Source of the DNA: Chloroflexota bacterium
Lineage (GTDB): Bacteria; Chloroflexota; Dehalococcoidia; Lucifugimonadales; UBA3495
Direction: 5' to 3'
DNA length: 64,000 bases
Assembly: GCA_009840165.1 (NCBI GenBank)
Contig: VXOG01000111.1
Coordinates: 21,649-85,648 of the forward strand
Part shown: in pieces, positions 38,877-49,091 of the stretch
How the letters are laid out: the number at the start of each line of letters is the position of its first letter
Position numbering within the stretch: position 1 is the first letter of the stretch
Translations under genes and position numbers: made by a program
The notes under the pieces: generated by a model
Seen by the model: the letters and a program-made list of their open reading frames with translations, nothing else
Told to the model about the DNA's origin: nothing
The model's database searches: none

Positions 38877-39503
38877 CTAATACCCGACGCGAATGGCCGG
38901 GCTCAGGTGGTCAACGGCGTTGTAGCCGTTCAGGCGTCGCCCACGTCTCCCGGTGGTGATGGTGGTCCGGCTGCCCAGCGATAGGTCCATGTGGTTGATG
39001 TTCGCCAGCGGCAGGTCCAGCACGGCAGCAACGATGCAACGGATGGTGAAATTGTGCGTAACGGCGATAACCGTGTCGTCGGCGCCGTATCGCTCGTCAA
39101 ATTCGTCAATGGCCGCCACTGCTCGCTGTTGAACGTCGCCCAGCGACTCGCCGTTGGGCATGGTTACGCTGCTGGCATCGCGCCGCCAGCCCTGGTACAA
39201 ATCGGGCCATCCGTCGCGCATCTGCTGAATGGTCACGCCTTCCAGCGCGCCCATATCCATTTCGGTGATGCGTGGCTCTATGGTAATCGGCAGGCCGGTG
39301 AATGAACTGATCTGGCAGGCTACGTCCCGCGCCCGAGACAAGGGGCTTGAATAAATAGCCGACGGACTCCACGCGAGGCTTGCAATGCCCAGCTCCCGGG
39401 CCTGGCGGCGACCCAACGGTGTCAGCGTGGAATCCGTGGAACCTTGCAGCCGGCCGGCCGCATTGATGTCAGTTTCGCCGTGGCGCAGCAGGTGCAGCCT
39501 CAT
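38877..39503 (-). CDS. histidine phosphatase family protein
   Basis: MRLHLLRHGETDINAAGRLQGSTDSTLTPLGRRQA; VIAVTHNFTIRCIV. Confidence 0.9.
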   Translation of the reverse strand: MRLHLLRHGETDINAAGRLQGSTDSTLTPLGRRQARELGIASLAWSPSAIYSSPLSRARDVACQISSFTGLPITIEPRITEMDMGALEGVTIQQMRDGWPDLYQGWRRDASSVTMPNGESLGDVQQRAVAAIDEFDERYGADDTVIAVTHNFTIRCIVAAVLDLPLANINHMDLSLGSRTTITTGRRGRRLNGYNAVDHLSPAIRVGY

Positions 39504-40882
39504 TCCGCAGAATCTCCATTGGGCTGGGCAATTCGCTCCAGACGAACGCGGTTGATCCGGGCGCCGACCATCTCGGTGACCGTCACCGCCAGCCCCGCCG
39601 TGCGCACAGTATCGGAGACCCTGGGAATTTCACCCTCACGTTCGTACAGTATGAGTCCGGCGATGGTTTTGTACTCGCCCTCCGGCAACGCAATACCCGA
39701 GGCCTCTAGTCGATCGTTGATTTCGATGATGGTTACTCCACCGTCCATGACGTATCCGCCATCATCCAGTTCCACGATGCTGGATTCCGCTTCCTGGGAT
39801 GGCGGGTCGTCGTCCACCAGGGTGCCGACGATAACGCTGGTCAGTTGTTTCAAGGTCACCAACCCGGCGATGCCGCCGTACTCATTAGTGACGAGCATCA
39901 TGGACAGCCGCTTATCCTGCATGGTGTCGAAAGCGTCAGATACCGTCACGGTCTCGGGGATGAAATCGACGTCGCGCATGGTTTCGGTAACCGGATCCCC
40001 AAGACTGATTTGTCCCCGGCCTTGCGCTATCAGCACTTCCTTATTGGACAGGACTCCCAGCACCGTTTCCTGGCTGCCTTCATAAACCGGAAACCTGGTG
40101 TGGCTGTGCTCCGCATACAGCTCAAGGAACTGCTGCATGGTGGTTCCTCTTTCGATCCACACGATTTCCGTGCGCGGCGTCATAATTTCGCTGAGCCGTC
40201 GGTCTCGGAAGTGAAACACCCGGTTCAACCGTTCCGCCTGCTCAGACTCCACCGTCCCCTGCTCCCGGGACAGGTCGATCATCATGCGCAATTCCCCCTC
40301 GGTGAAGGTGGTTTGCCACCCGTCCTGTTCGGTGCGCAGAATTTTGTAGATGAGCTTCGGCGCCGCCGTAAAAAAGTATATGAACGGGGTGCATGACCAC
40401 ATGGCCCAGCCAACGGGCCGTGCGGCAACCAACGACCACCGTTCGGAGTAGGTAGCGGCAAGGGTTTTGGGAGTGATTTCGCCAAAGATGGAGATGACCA
40501 CCGTCATTATCACACTGGTCAGCAAGGCCGCGTATGCCGAACCCTGTAGAGCTTCCGTAGCCAAAGCGGTTCCGATGGCGGTGGCGAAGATCGTGAAAGC
40601 GTTTTGACTAAGCAGGATGGTGGCGAAGAACTTTTCGTGTTGGGAGAGTACCCGGTCCACCGCCCTCGCTGCCGCATTGCCCTGTTCCACCAGGAAACGG
40701 ACGCGGATTTTATTGACCGCGATTAACGCAGACTCGGCGCTGGTAAAGAAGGCTACCCCGAGGAAGCTGACGAAAAGCAGTGCGACCTGGACGCTCAAAG
40801 GGATGACGAACTCACCATCAACAAGGCCAGCCTGCAAAAAAACGACGCACCAGGATAAACCATCAGGCGCAATGTCCAACAT
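39500..40882 (-). CDS. CNNM/HlyC-CorC family protein (DUF21, CBS pair, CorC_HlyC domain)
   Basis: FFTSAESALIAVNKIRVRFLVEQGN; IMTPRTEIVWI; TRFPVYEGSQETVLGVLSNKEVL; 4-nt overlap with 38877-39503. Confidence 0.9.
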   Translation of the reverse strand: MLDIAPDGLSWCVVFLQAGLVDGEFVIPLSVQVALLFVSFLGVAFFTSAESALIAVNKIRVRFLVEQGNAAARAVDRVLSQHEKFFATILLSQNAFTIFATAIGTALATEALQGSAYAALLTSVIMTVVISIFGEITPKTLAATYSERWSLVAARPVGWAMWSCTPFIYFFTAAPKLIYKILRTEQDGWQTTFTEGELRMMIDLSREQGTVESEQAERLNRVFHFRDRRLSEIMTPRTEIVWIERGTTMQQFLELYAEHSHTRFPVYEGSQETVLGVLSNKEVLIAQGRGQISLGDPVTETMRDVDFIPETVTVSDAFDTMQDKRLSMMLVTNEYGGIAGLVTLKQLTSVIVGTLVDDDPPSQEAESSIVELDDGGYVMDGGVTIIEINDRLEASGIALPEGEYKTIAGLILYEREGEIPRVSDTVRTAGLAVTVTEMVGARINRVRLERIAQPNGDSAE

Positions 40883-41000
40883 CGGGGCGATCTACCTCCC
40901 TGCGCTGTATTGGGTCCGGGGATGGGTTCATCCACCGAACCCGATTTTGATTATTCACGCGCAACATATCATAGCCAATCCCCAGGCGCAAAATCGCCCC

Positions 41001-41009
41001 TGCTATAAT
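41001..41009 (+). promoter_or_regulatory. extended -10 element TGCTATAAT upstream of tsaD
   Basis: CCCCTGCTATAATCG, 83 nt before tsaD ATG. Confidence 0.5.
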
Positions 41010-41091
41010 CGTAGGACTTTCGGTTTTTCCAAAGCCCTTACTCATCATACCGGCGAAAGCCGGAATTTAAGAAATCTTTGCGGCACAAACT

Positions 41092-42192
41092 ATGCTCATT
41101 CTAGGGATCGAAACATCCTGCGACGAAACGGCGGTCGGCATTGTCGAAGACGGTCGAACTTTGCGTTCCAACGTGATGGCCTCACAGGCGGCCATCCACG
41201 CTGCTCACGGCGGCGTCGTGCCAGAACTCGCTTCGCGCCAGCATATCCGGGATATGCAACCGACCCTAAACCGGGCGCTAAGTGAGGCCGGCGTGACCCT
41301 CGACCAGATCGACGCTGTCGCCGTAACCCATGGGCCGGGCCTGGCCGGCGCGCTCATCAGCGGAGTCAACACCGCAAAGTCTCTCTCCCTCACGCTGGAT
41401 CTGCCCCTGATCGGTGTCAACCACCTGGTGGGCCACATCTATGCCGGGTGGCTGGCTGCGGTTGACCGGGCGCCATCGGAAGACCCGGGGTTCCCCCTAG
41501 CCTGTTTGGTGGCTTCCGGGGGCCATACGGACCTGGTGCTCATGGAGGGACACGGCAAATATCGGCTGGTGGGACGCACGCGCGACGACGCGGCCGGCGA
41601 AGCTTTCGACAAGGCTGCCCGCATCCTGGGCCTGGGGTTCCCCGGCGGCCCGGAAATTCAAAAGGCTGCTGAATCGCTGGCGGATTTTGAGGAATACCGC
41701 GGCGGCGCTGATGAAGCCCTGACCTTGGCATCAACTCCGTTGCCGAGGGCCTGGATGCGGGGGACTCTGGACTTCAGCTTCAGCGGCGTGAAGACGGCCA
41801 TGCTGCACCGTGCCCAGGATACCGGATTATATCCTCCACCGGAGCTCGATTCGCCGGAGTCCGACTCGCCGGACGCTGCGCGCCTGGTAGCCCTCTTGTC
41901 CGCTGAGTTTCAGGAATCACTGGTGGATGTAATGACCGCCAAGTTGCTGACGATGGCGGAGCAGTATGGGGCCCGGGGCCTGGTGTTGGGCGGGGGAGTT
42001 ACGGCCAACGCGCGACTGAGGCAGCGTGTCCTATCCGATTCCCCGCTCCCTGCCGTCATCCCACGCCCGGCGCTTTGCACCGACAACGGAGCGATGATTG
42101 CCGCCGCCGCGTTCTACCAATACCAGCGGGGAGACGTATCGGATCTCACGCTGGACGTTGACCCTTCACTGGGTTTCGACTTGGCTGCCTGA
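41092..42192 (+). CDS. tsaD: tRNA N6-adenosine threonylcarbamoyltransferase
   Basis: MLILGIETSCDETAVGIVEDGRTLRSNV; GVNHLVGHIYAGWL; LVLGGGVTANARLRQRV. Confidence 0.96.
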   Translation: MLILGIETSCDETAVGIVEDGRTLRSNVMASQAAIHAAHGGVVPELASRQHIRDMQPTLNRALSEAGVTLDQIDAVAVTHGPGLAGALISGVNTAKSLSLTLDLPLIGVNHLVGHIYAGWLAAVDRAPSEDPGFPLACLVASGGHTDLVLMEGHGKYRLVGRTRDDAAGEAFDKAARILGLGFPGGPEIQKAAESLADFEEYRGGADEALTLASTPLPRAWMRGTLDFSFSGVKTAMLHRAQDTGLYPPPELDSPESDSPDAARLVALLSAEFQESLVDVMTAKLLTMAEQYGARGLVLGGGVTANARLRQRVLSDSPLPAVIPRPALCTDNGAMIAAAAFYQYQRGDVSDLTLDVDPSLGFDLAA

Positions 42193-42780
42193 ACGTTCCC
42201 CCGGTCTTCCCGAACTTTCCCGATCTTGCCATTGCGATTGCATCGACGACACGGAGTGCGCGAAGGCCAACAGATCGGCATTACGGGTGGAACACTCCAT
42301 TTCAATGTTCCAATTGGCGCCGTAGATGTGTATAGCGGCGCCTCCCGACTGGGTAAATCCCCGCCAGAACAGCCAACCGGCCAGCACCACCAACAGCATG
42401 ATGGCGAGTGCGAAGGCATGGAGGTTGATGCCGGGGATAATGATGTAAGGCAGCCGGTCAACCAGCCAGTAGGCCAAAGCTAGATATACGAAGACTCCAC
42501 CGGCGACCAGCAACGCCCATTGTTTCCAGGAAAACCCGCGAGGCACGTTGTTGCGCACGCTCACCCCGGAAACGGAACCGATTGCGAAAGTGTCCCAGGT
42601 TTGTGTCGTGCCGTTATCCAGCACGCCCACGATGCGCTGGTCGGTCGCCACCAGCAGTTGCCCATCCTTCAACGGCTCTGCGATCAGGCCGTTTTCGGGA
42701 CTGAAGATGGCGTTGACTCGTTCGCCGGCAAGTAGCTCGACGCCGCGTATGCGCGACAGATAAGAGGTGCCAGGTTGCAT
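42166..42780 (-). CDS. membrane protein of unknown function
   Basis: Two hydrophobic segments (WALLVAGGVFVYLALAYWLV, LHAFALAIMLLVVLAGWLFW); start trimmed to ATG 42780; convergent 27-nt overlap with tsaD. Confidence 0.6.
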   Translation of the reverse strand: MQPGTSYLSRIRGVELLAGERVNAIFSPENGLIAEPLKDGQLLVATDQRIVGVLDNGTTQTWDTFAIGSVSGVSVRNNVPRGFSWKQWALLVAGGVFVYLALAYWLVDRLPYIIIPGINLHAFALAIMLLVVLAGWLFWRGFTQSGGAAIHIYGANWNIEMECSTRNADLLAFAHSVSSMQSQWQDRESSGRPGERSGSQVETQ

Positions 42781-42948
42781 TGAAAAGCTTGACCAGAGGG
42801 TTGCGAAGAGAACTGACTGATAAGATGCTATCACAATGCCGGGAACGATTCGGTTGCCTATTTTCCTGTATCGTGTTAGCCTGTCAGTGCATTAACGAAT
42901 CAACGCAATGTGGGAAATGATCCAAAAAGGCAAGGTACGCAAGCAGTA

Positions 42949-43215
42949 ATGTTGGACGCTGACGTCAAGCAGAAAATCATCGAAGAATATCGCACCCACG
43001 AGTCTGATACCGGTTCCACCGAACTGCAAGTAGCGATGCTCACCGAGCGCATACGCCAGGTGACGGACCACCTCAGAACCCACCGTAAAGACGTACATTC
43101 CCGCCGTGGCTTGGTGACGATGGTGTCGAAGCGACGCCGCTTGCTCAACTACCTGAGCCGCGAAGACGTGGGCCGGTACCAGAGCCTCATCGGAAGGCTG
43201 GGTCTGCGCCGGTAA
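42949..43215 (+). CDS. rpsO: 30S ribosomal protein S15
   Basis: [82 protein letters not shown]. Confidence 0.96.
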   Translation: MLDADVKQKIIEEYRTHESDTGSTELQVAMLTERIRQVTDHLRTHRKDVHSRRGLVTMVSKRRRLLNYLSREDVGRYQSLIGRLGLRR

Positions 43216-43234
43216 CCGAGTCGCTCTGATTGCT

Positions 43235-43273
43235 GTCCCGGTCGTCGATTCCTTTATGCCAACCGACCGGGAC
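43235..43273 (+). promoter_or_regulatory. hairpin in rpsO-pnp intergenic region
   Basis: GTCCCGGTCG (43235-43244) / CGACCGGGAC (43264-43273), 10-bp perfect stem, no U tract. Confidence 0.5.
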
Positions 43274-43576
43274 CCTAACGCTCCGGCGCGCCCAGATAGG
43301 CTCCGAGCTATCGTGGGTCGCCCTGCTTCCCGGCCGACTGGAATCCGGCTGGCAGTACACAACGTACCGAACCCGTAGCATTGCAACCTGGCCGAAGATT
43401 GAAGCGAACGGTGAGCGAGGGAGGAGGGTCACAAACGCCTGCGGGCAATTCTAGGAAGCGCACTGCGCAACCGCCGGCCTCCGTTTTAGCGAGTACACCC
43501 CTGCCGAATGGGAAACGGAATTGCGCGGCGGGCCAGCATCACGTACCGGAAGAGAGAGGTAGAAAAAACTCCTGTT

Positions 43577-46120
43577 ATGACCACGATTGAAAATACCAAC
43601 GCGCTGATGAATCCCTTTGTTGTTGAAGGCGAAATTGGCGGATATCCCATCACCCTTGAGACCGGACGGTTGGCGCAGCAAGCCCACGGCTCCGTTACCA
43701 TCACGTGCGGCGAAACCATCCTGCTGGCGACGGCAGTCATGTCTGAGCAAGCCCGGGAAGGAATTGACTTCCTGCCGCTGACCGTAGAATTTGAAGAGCG
43801 TCTATACGCGGTGGGCAAGATTCCCGGCAGCTTTTTCCGGCGCGAAGGGCGGCCCGGCACCGAAGCGATCCTGTCCGCCCGTCTCACCGACCGCAGCATC
43901 CGCCCACTGTTCCCCAAGGGCCTGCATAACGAAGTTCAGGTCATCATCACCGTGCTCTCGGTTGATGAAGATCACCCACCGGAAACCCTGGGCATGGTTG
44001 CCGCCTCCGCGGCGTTGTCCATCAGCCAAATCCCGTTCGATGGCCCCATTGGAGCCTGCCGAGTTGCCTGGGACGGCAAAGACTACAGCATCAACTCCAG
44101 TTTTCAGCGCAGCAGTTCCGCCGACCTGAACATGGTGGTCGCCAGTAATCGGGACGCCATAATGATGGTCGAATCCGGTTCGGTGGAAGTCTCAGAAGAA
44201 GTTATCCTGGAAGGCATCAGGCTGGCCCACGAGAGCAACGTAAAGACAATCGAGCTCATTGATCGCCTGGTGTCGGAACGCGGAGCGGAAAAGACCGAAA
44301 TCCACGTTGACTACGCCAGCGCTGATGAACGGCAGAAGAAGATCGACGCTTTGGTCAACGGCCGCATCGCCGAGGTCCTGGAACGCAATTCGTTCAAGAG
44401 CGAGCGAGACTCCAGCCTGGACGCCATTGAAACGGAAGTGGCCGCGCAGTTGGCCGACGACTACTCGTCGGGCGAGATCGCCGAATCCTTCAAGAACCTC
44501 GTCAAGGCTGAGGTCAGGGGACGGATTCTAAACCTCAACGTGAGGCCCGACGGAAGAAAGCTGGACGAAATCCGCCCCATAACATGTAGCGTCGGCGAAT
44601 TGCCGCGCGCCCACGGCAGCGGCCTGTTTACGCGAGGCCAGACCCAGGTGCTTTCCATCGCCACTCTCGCATCGCTGGCAATGAAGCAAACACTGGACAC
44701 CGTCGGCCCCGACAACACCAAGCAGTTCATGCACCACTACAATTTCCCGCCCTACAGCGTCGGGGAAGCGCGGCGCGTCGGTTCCCCGGGCCGCCGGGAA
44801 ATCGGGCACGGCGCACTGGCGGAGCGGGCCATTCTGGCCGCGATGCCCCCTGAAGAGGATTTTCCCTACACGGTTCGCGTGGTCAGCGAAGTCTTGGCAT
44901 CCAACGGTTCCACTTCCATGGGGAGCGTCTGCGGATCGTCCATGGCGTTGATGGATGCCGGAGTGCCTCTGGTGGCGCCGGTGGCCGGCATTGCCATGGG
45001 TCTCATCACTGACGGCGATGGCGACCAATACGCCATCCTGAGCGACATCCAGGGAATCGAAGACTTCCTGGGCGACATGGACTTCAAGGTGGCGGGAACG
45101 GAACGGGGAATCAATGCTTTGCAGATGGACGTCAAGATTGATGGCCTGACGCAGGAGCTGTTGAGCGAAGCGCTGGAGCAGGCCCGCGTCGGACGCCTGC
45201 ATATCCTGGATCGCATGGCTGAGGCCATCACCGAGCCTCGCTCGCAAATGAGCAAGTACGCGCCGAAGCTGGTGAAGATGCAAATTCCTGTCGAGAAGAT
45301 CGGCGCGCTCATCGGGCCCGGCGGTCGGGTCATCCGCGCCATCCAGGAAGAGACGGGCTGCGGCATTGACGTCTCAGACGATGGCGGCGTCATCATATCC
45401 TCCAGCGACCAGCCGATGATCGAACTGGCGCGCAGCCGCGTGGACAGCCTGACCCGAGATCCGGAAGTCGGTGACATAATCACCGGCAAGATCACCCGCA
45501 CCACCAACTTCGGGGTGTTTGTTGAACTATCTCCGGGCGGCAAGGACGGATTGGTCCGCAACGAAGAGCTGGGTGATCTGGCTTACGAAGACGTGGACAT
45601 CGGCCAGGAAATCACCGTAATGATCCACGAAATAGACCACATGGGCCGCATCAATATGTCCCGCAGGGTCTTGATGGGCGACACTGAGCCGCCCCCGGCC
45701 CGGCCCGAACGCCCTAACTACGGCGAGCGCGACCGGGATCGCGGGCCACGAGGCGGCGGCTACGGGCGGGGCGGATTCGACCGGGATCGCGGAGGAGACC
45801 GTGGCGGTCGCGGCGGCTACGGCGGCGGCGGTGGACGAGACCGGAACAGCGGCGGACGTGGCAGCTACGGCGGCGGTGGCGACCGGGATCGCGGCGGACG
45901 CGGGGGTTACGGCGGTGGTGGAGATCGTGACCGCGGTGGCCGCGGCGGTGACCGTGGAGGTCGCGGCGGTCAGGGCGGCGAGAGAGATCGCAATTCCATG
46001 CTGGGCAGCGACCCCAACGACCGCGACCGTGGCGGGCGCAGGCCCTCCGGACGCCCCCAGGGCGGCAATCGCAACCCATCTGACCGGCGCTTCCTGGGCG
46101 GTGGCGGAGCTCGCCGCTAG
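43577..46120 (+). CDS. pnp: polyribonucleotide nucleotidyltransferase with RGG-rich C-terminal tail
   Basis: Two RNase PH domains, KH ([30 protein letters not shown]), S1 ([20 protein letters not shown]); start at ATG 43577. Confidence 0.96.
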   Translation: MTTIENTNALMNPFVVEGEIGGYPITLETGRLAQQAHGSVTITCGETILLATAVMSEQAREGIDFLPLTVEFEERLYAVGKIPGSFFRREGRPGTEAILSARLTDRSIRPLFPKGLHNEVQVIITVLSVDEDHPPETLGMVAASAALSISQIPFDGPIGACRVAWDGKDYSINSSFQRSSSADLNMVVASNRDAIMMVESGSVEVSEEVILEGIRLAHESNVKTIELIDRLVSERGAEKTEIHVDYASADERQKKIDALVNGRIAEVLERNSFKSERDSSLDAIETEVAAQLADDYSSGEIAESFKNLVKAEVRGRILNLNVRPDGRKLDEIRPITCSVGELPRAHGSGLFTRGQTQVLSIATLASLAMKQTLDTVGPDNTKQFMHHYNFPPYSVGEARRVGSPGRREIGHGALAERAILAAMPPEEDFPYTVRVVSEVLASNGSTSMGSVCGSSMALMDAGVPLVAPVAGIAMGLITDGDGDQYAILSDIQGIEDFLGDMDFKVAGTERGINALQMDVKIDGLTQELLSEALEQARVGRLHILDRMAEAITEPRSQMSKYAPKLVKMQIPVEKIGALIGPGGRVIRAIQEETGCGIDVSDDGGVIISSSDQPMIELARSRVDSLTRDPEVGDIITGKITRTTNFGVFVELSPGGKDGLVRNEELGDLAYEDVDIGQEITVMIHEIDHMGRINMSRRVLMGDTEPPPARPERPNYGERDRDRGPRGGGYGRGGFDRDRGGDRGGRGGYGGGGGRDRNSGGRGSYGGGGDRDRGGRGGYGGGGDRDRGGRGGDRGGRGGQGGERDRNSMLGSDPNDRDRGGRRPSGRPQGGNRNPSDRRFLGGGGARR

Positions 46121-46151
46121 GTCAAGGCGACGGAGTTGAGGAGGCCACGTT

Positions 46152-46841
46152 ATGCCAGTGATTACCATTAATGGTCCCATCGGCGCCGGTTCCATCGCCG
46201 TCGGCCAGCAGGTTGCGCGCGACCTGCACCTCAACTACGTTGACCGCATGGTATTTGCGGAAGCGGCCCGAATCATTGGCTCGCCGGTATCCATCCTGAT
46301 GGCCAAGGAACAGCGGGTGGAACGGTTCGGGGACCGGGTTACCGCGCTGCTGGGTCGTGTTCTGGAACGGGCCGCCGTTTCCGGCGACTACGACCTGGGC
46401 GTCGGAATCGAGACGCTGCCGGAAACATACCATGAACTCGCCGGCGAGTCCTCATCACGGGTCCAGCGGGTCAACGACCAACTTTTCATTGATACCACGC
46501 GGGAGGTTGTACGAAATCTTGCTCAGGCCGGCCATGTGGTTATTATCGGACGCGGGGCAAACGTGATTTTGGGCGATACTCCCGGTGTGCTCCACGTGGG
46601 CATGCTGGCGCCCATGTCCAGACGGGTGGAAACCATCATGGAAAGGGAGCACCTCGGCGAGGAGGAAGCTCGCACCTACCTGGAAGGGCTGGAAGAGGCA
46701 AGGGTCAAGTTCTTCGAAAAGTTTTTCAAGGTGTCGCCGCAAGACCCGACGCTCTATCACATGATGCTGGATATGGGGCACATGAGCGATGACACAGCGG
46801 CGAAAATCATCGCGCACGCCACTGGCGATCTGGAACACTGA
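46152..46841 (+). CDS. cytidylate kinase-like family protein
   Basis: MPVITINGPIGAGSIAVGQQVARDLHLNYVDRMVFAEAAR; VIIGRGANVIL; MSRRVETIMERE. Confidence 0.75.
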   Translation: MPVITINGPIGAGSIAVGQQVARDLHLNYVDRMVFAEAARIIGSPVSILMAKEQRVERFGDRVTALLGRVLERAAVSGDYDLGVGIETLPETYHELAGESSSRVQRVNDQLFIDTTREVVRNLAQAGHVVIIGRGANVILGDTPGVLHVGMLAPMSRRVETIMEREHLGEEEARTYLEGLEEARVKFFEKFFKVSPQDPTLYHMMLDMGHMSDDTAAKIIAHATGDLEH

Positions 46842-46936
46842 CGGCGGCAAATTGCTTCGGGACGTTTCGGAAGCGAAGTAAAAGAACGCTGAAACAGGCG
46901 CGTATCTCCGCGCATCTCTAAGGAGGTCACTACGAA

Positions 46937-47230
46937 ATGTTCATCCGAATGGTCTGGGGAAAGCTTCGAGCCGGTTGCTGGGAAGAGTTCGAGCGACACT
47001 ACCACGAGCGCGTAGCCGCCGGCGTCAAGCCCAAGGGACTGCACGAACGGCAGTTGATCCGCAGCACCGAGGACCCCGATGAAGGTATCAGCGTCAGCGT
47101 GTGGGAAACGCTGGGTGATCTGCGAGCGTACGAGACCAGCGATTTTCGGGCCAACACCGCTCGGGAAGTGGAGCACCTGTACCGCGGCGAGTACTGGGTC
47201 AAGCATTTCGAGGTTTCTTCAACCGACTAG
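46937..47230 (+). CDS. antibiotic biosynthesis monooxygenase-like (ABM) domain protein
   Basis: MFIRMVWGKLRAGCWEEFERHYHERVAA, dimeric ferredoxin-like barrel pattern; AAGGAGGT RBS. Confidence 0.7.
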   Translation: MFIRMVWGKLRAGCWEEFERHYHERVAAGVKPKGLHERQLIRSTEDPDEGISVSVWETLGDLRAYETSDFRANTAREVEHLYRGEYWVKHFEVSSTD

Positions 47231-47253
47231 CCTCAGGTTCCATTCTGAAAAAG

Positions 47254-47290
47254 CTGGCCCCGCAATTAATACTTGCGGGGCCAGGATTTT
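47254..47290. terminator. bidirectional Rho-independent terminator
   Basis: CTGGCCCCGCAA-TTAATAC-TTGCGGGGCCAG then GATTTT, preceded by GAAAAAG; lies between convergent genes. Confidence 0.82.
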
Positions 47291-47330
47291 AGCGGTGAGG
47301 TATAGAGGCGAGGCATGCCTCGTCCCGGCA

Positions 47331-47750
47331 TTACCGACTGGCAGATGCGCCGGAGAGCCGAGCGATCCCGGCGCGGGAACAGTCCTCGTCCTCCTGCGCC
47401 GTGCCGCCGCTGCCGCCTACCGCCCCAATCAATTCGCCGTTCATGTAGATGGGTAGCGCGCCCTGGCCGGGAACGAATTCGCCACGCTCCACTTCCATCA
47501 CCGCCCGCATGATGGGCGTAGTGGACCGCTCGGTAAGGTCGCCGCTGGGTTCACCAAAGCAGGCAGACGCGCGGGCCTTGCCCCGAGACACGTAGGGGGT
47601 CCGCCACGCCGACCCGTCCATCTTGCACATGGTGATGAGATCGCCGCGGGCGTCCACGACGGAAAAACTGAAAGCCTTGCCCAGTTCAAGGGCGGCGGTT
47701 TTGGCTCCGGCGAGGACAGCTTCGGCTTGTTCCAGAGTGATATTTGGCAT
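47331..47750 (-). CDS. GlcG/HbpS-type heme-binding domain protein
   Basis: MPNITLEQAEAVLAGAKTAALELGKAFSFSVVDARGDLITMCKMDGSAWRTPYVSRGKARASACFG; GGSGGTAQEDEDCSRAGIA; start trimmed to 47750. Confidence 0.85.
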   Translation of the reverse strand: MPNITLEQAEAVLAGAKTAALELGKAFSFSVVDARGDLITMCKMDGSAWRTPYVSRGKARASACFGEPSGDLTERSTTPIMRAVMEVERGEFVPGQGALPIYMNGELIGAVGGSGGTAQEDEDCSRAGIARLSGASASR

Positions 47751-47831
47751 TGCAGCAGGACTCCTTGAGATGGATATAGTTTCATTACAAACGGGCGTTG
47801 CTCCGGTTGAGCGCGCTCCATCGGCTGCGCT

Positions 47832-47840
47832 ATTATAGCA
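47832..47840 (-). promoter_or_regulatory. extended -10 element TGCTATAAT
   Basis: Minus strand CCCTGCTATAATAGCG, 82 nt upstream of 47750 start. Confidence 0.5.
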
Positions 47841-47900
47841 GGGCTGTCCGCTGATCAATTGCGCCCTGCCCGGGGCCGGCAATGCGAGAGGCGCTTCAAC

Positions 47901-48026
47901 ATGATGGGTTTTTTTGAAGGATTCAACAAGGGCTGCGGCTGCGCTATCGGTTTGGTAGTGGGCTTGGTGATTGCCGCCATAGTTCTTACTCTGTTGTTTG
48001 GCACTTGTGGAGTGGAGGTTCGATAG
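47901..48026 (+). CDS. 41-aa single-pass small membrane protein (not in ORF track)
   Basis: MMGFFEGFNKGCGCAIGLVVGLVIAAIVLTLLFGTCGVEVR*; clear TM segment. Confidence 0.5.
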   Translation: MMGFFEGFNKGCGCAIGLVVGLVIAAIVLTLLFGTCGVEVR

Positions 48027-48064
48027 CGGCGCGGTGGACATCCCAACTTGTCAGGAGTAGCGTA

Positions 48065-49009
48065 ATGCAATTCGGATTCTATCTACCCAACCACGGCCCC
48101 AACGCCCAGCCCGGGGCCCTAGCCCAAATCGCGCAAACCGGGGATCGCCTCGGTTTCTATTGTATGGTGGCCGGTGATCACGTCCTTGTCCCCAGTCGAA
48201 TCGATTCGCCTTACCCGTACACTGTCGGCGGCGAGTTTCCCACTGGAGAGAGCGGCGAATACTTCGAACAACTCACGCTGCTGACCTACTTGGCCGGCGT
48301 TACGGAAAACATACGCCTGGTGCCCAGCGTGATGATCGTGCCGTATCGCCCGCCGATCCTAGCGGCCAAGATACTGGCCACGCTGGACGTGTTGTCACAA
48401 GGCAGGCTGATCCTCGGCGTGGGTGTGGGCTGGATGGAAGAGGAATTTGAGGCGCTGGGAACGCCGCCCTTCGCCGAACGTGGCCCGGTTACGGACGAAT
48501 ACCTGCGCGCCTATAAAGAGTTATGGACCAGCCCGAACCCCCAATTTGACGGTAAGTACGTCCAGTTTTCCGACATTCAGTTTCTGCCCAAGCCGGTGCA
48601 GAAACCCCACCCGCCGATTTGGGTGGGCGGTCAGAGCCGTCCGGCGATCCGGCGGGCCGCCACCCTGGGCGACGGCTGGCATCCCGTAGGAACCATACCC
48701 GCGGCGACGCTGGAGCCGGAAGAATTGGCGGGCGATCTTGTTACTCTGAACCGCTTTGCCGAGCAAGCCGGCCGTGAACCGGCCGAGATCCAGATCTCCA
48801 TGAAGGCACCCCTCTATGATCCCGCCACCATGCAAACTGGCCCGCGCCGGCGGTTCTCGGGTTCGCCAGACGCGATCCTGGAAGACGTTCACACGTACTC
48901 CGAAATCGGCGTTTCCCACATCATTTTCGACATTCGAGGTAGCGAACTCAACCAGTCGCTGGAACGGCTGGACTGGTTTGCGGGCGACATAATGAGCCAG
49001 GTTGATTGA
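48065..49009 (+). CDS. LLM class F420/flavin-dependent oxidoreductase
   Basis: MQFGFYLPNHGP...PILAAKILATLDVLSQGRLILGVGVGWMEEEFEALG; start at ATG 48065. Confidence 0.92.
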   Translation: MQFGFYLPNHGPNAQPGALAQIAQTGDRLGFYCMVAGDHVLVPSRIDSPYPYTVGGEFPTGESGEYFEQLTLLTYLAGVTENIRLVPSVMIVPYRPPILAAKILATLDVLSQGRLILGVGVGWMEEEFEALGTPPFAERGPVTDEYLRAYKELWTSPNPQFDGKYVQFSDIQFLPKPVQKPHPPIWVGGQSRPAIRRAATLGDGWHPVGTIPAATLEPEELAGDLVTLNRFAEQAGREPAEIQISMKAPLYDPATMQTGPRRRFSGSPDAILEDVHTYSEIGVSHIIFDIRGSELNQSLERLDWFAGDIMSQVD

Positions 49010-49035
49010 TTCGGCATCGGATTCGATGCCTCCTA

Positions 49036-49071
49036 AACCGTAGGGGCGACGCATGCGTCGCCCCTACGGTT
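49036..49071. repeat. 36-bp perfect palindrome, GTAGGGGCGA..TCGCCCCTAC family
   Basis: AACCGTAGGGGCGACGCATGCGTCGCCCCTACGGTT. Confidence 0.92.
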
Positions 49072-49091
49072 CTCGGCCTGATGCGCCGCGG

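Noticed and set aside
45700-46110. GC-rich tandem repeat in pnp tail as a separate repeat locus, plus antisense ORF 45527-46234
   Set aside because: Explained by the in-frame RGG tail of PNPase; antisense frame is alanine/threonine low-complexity.
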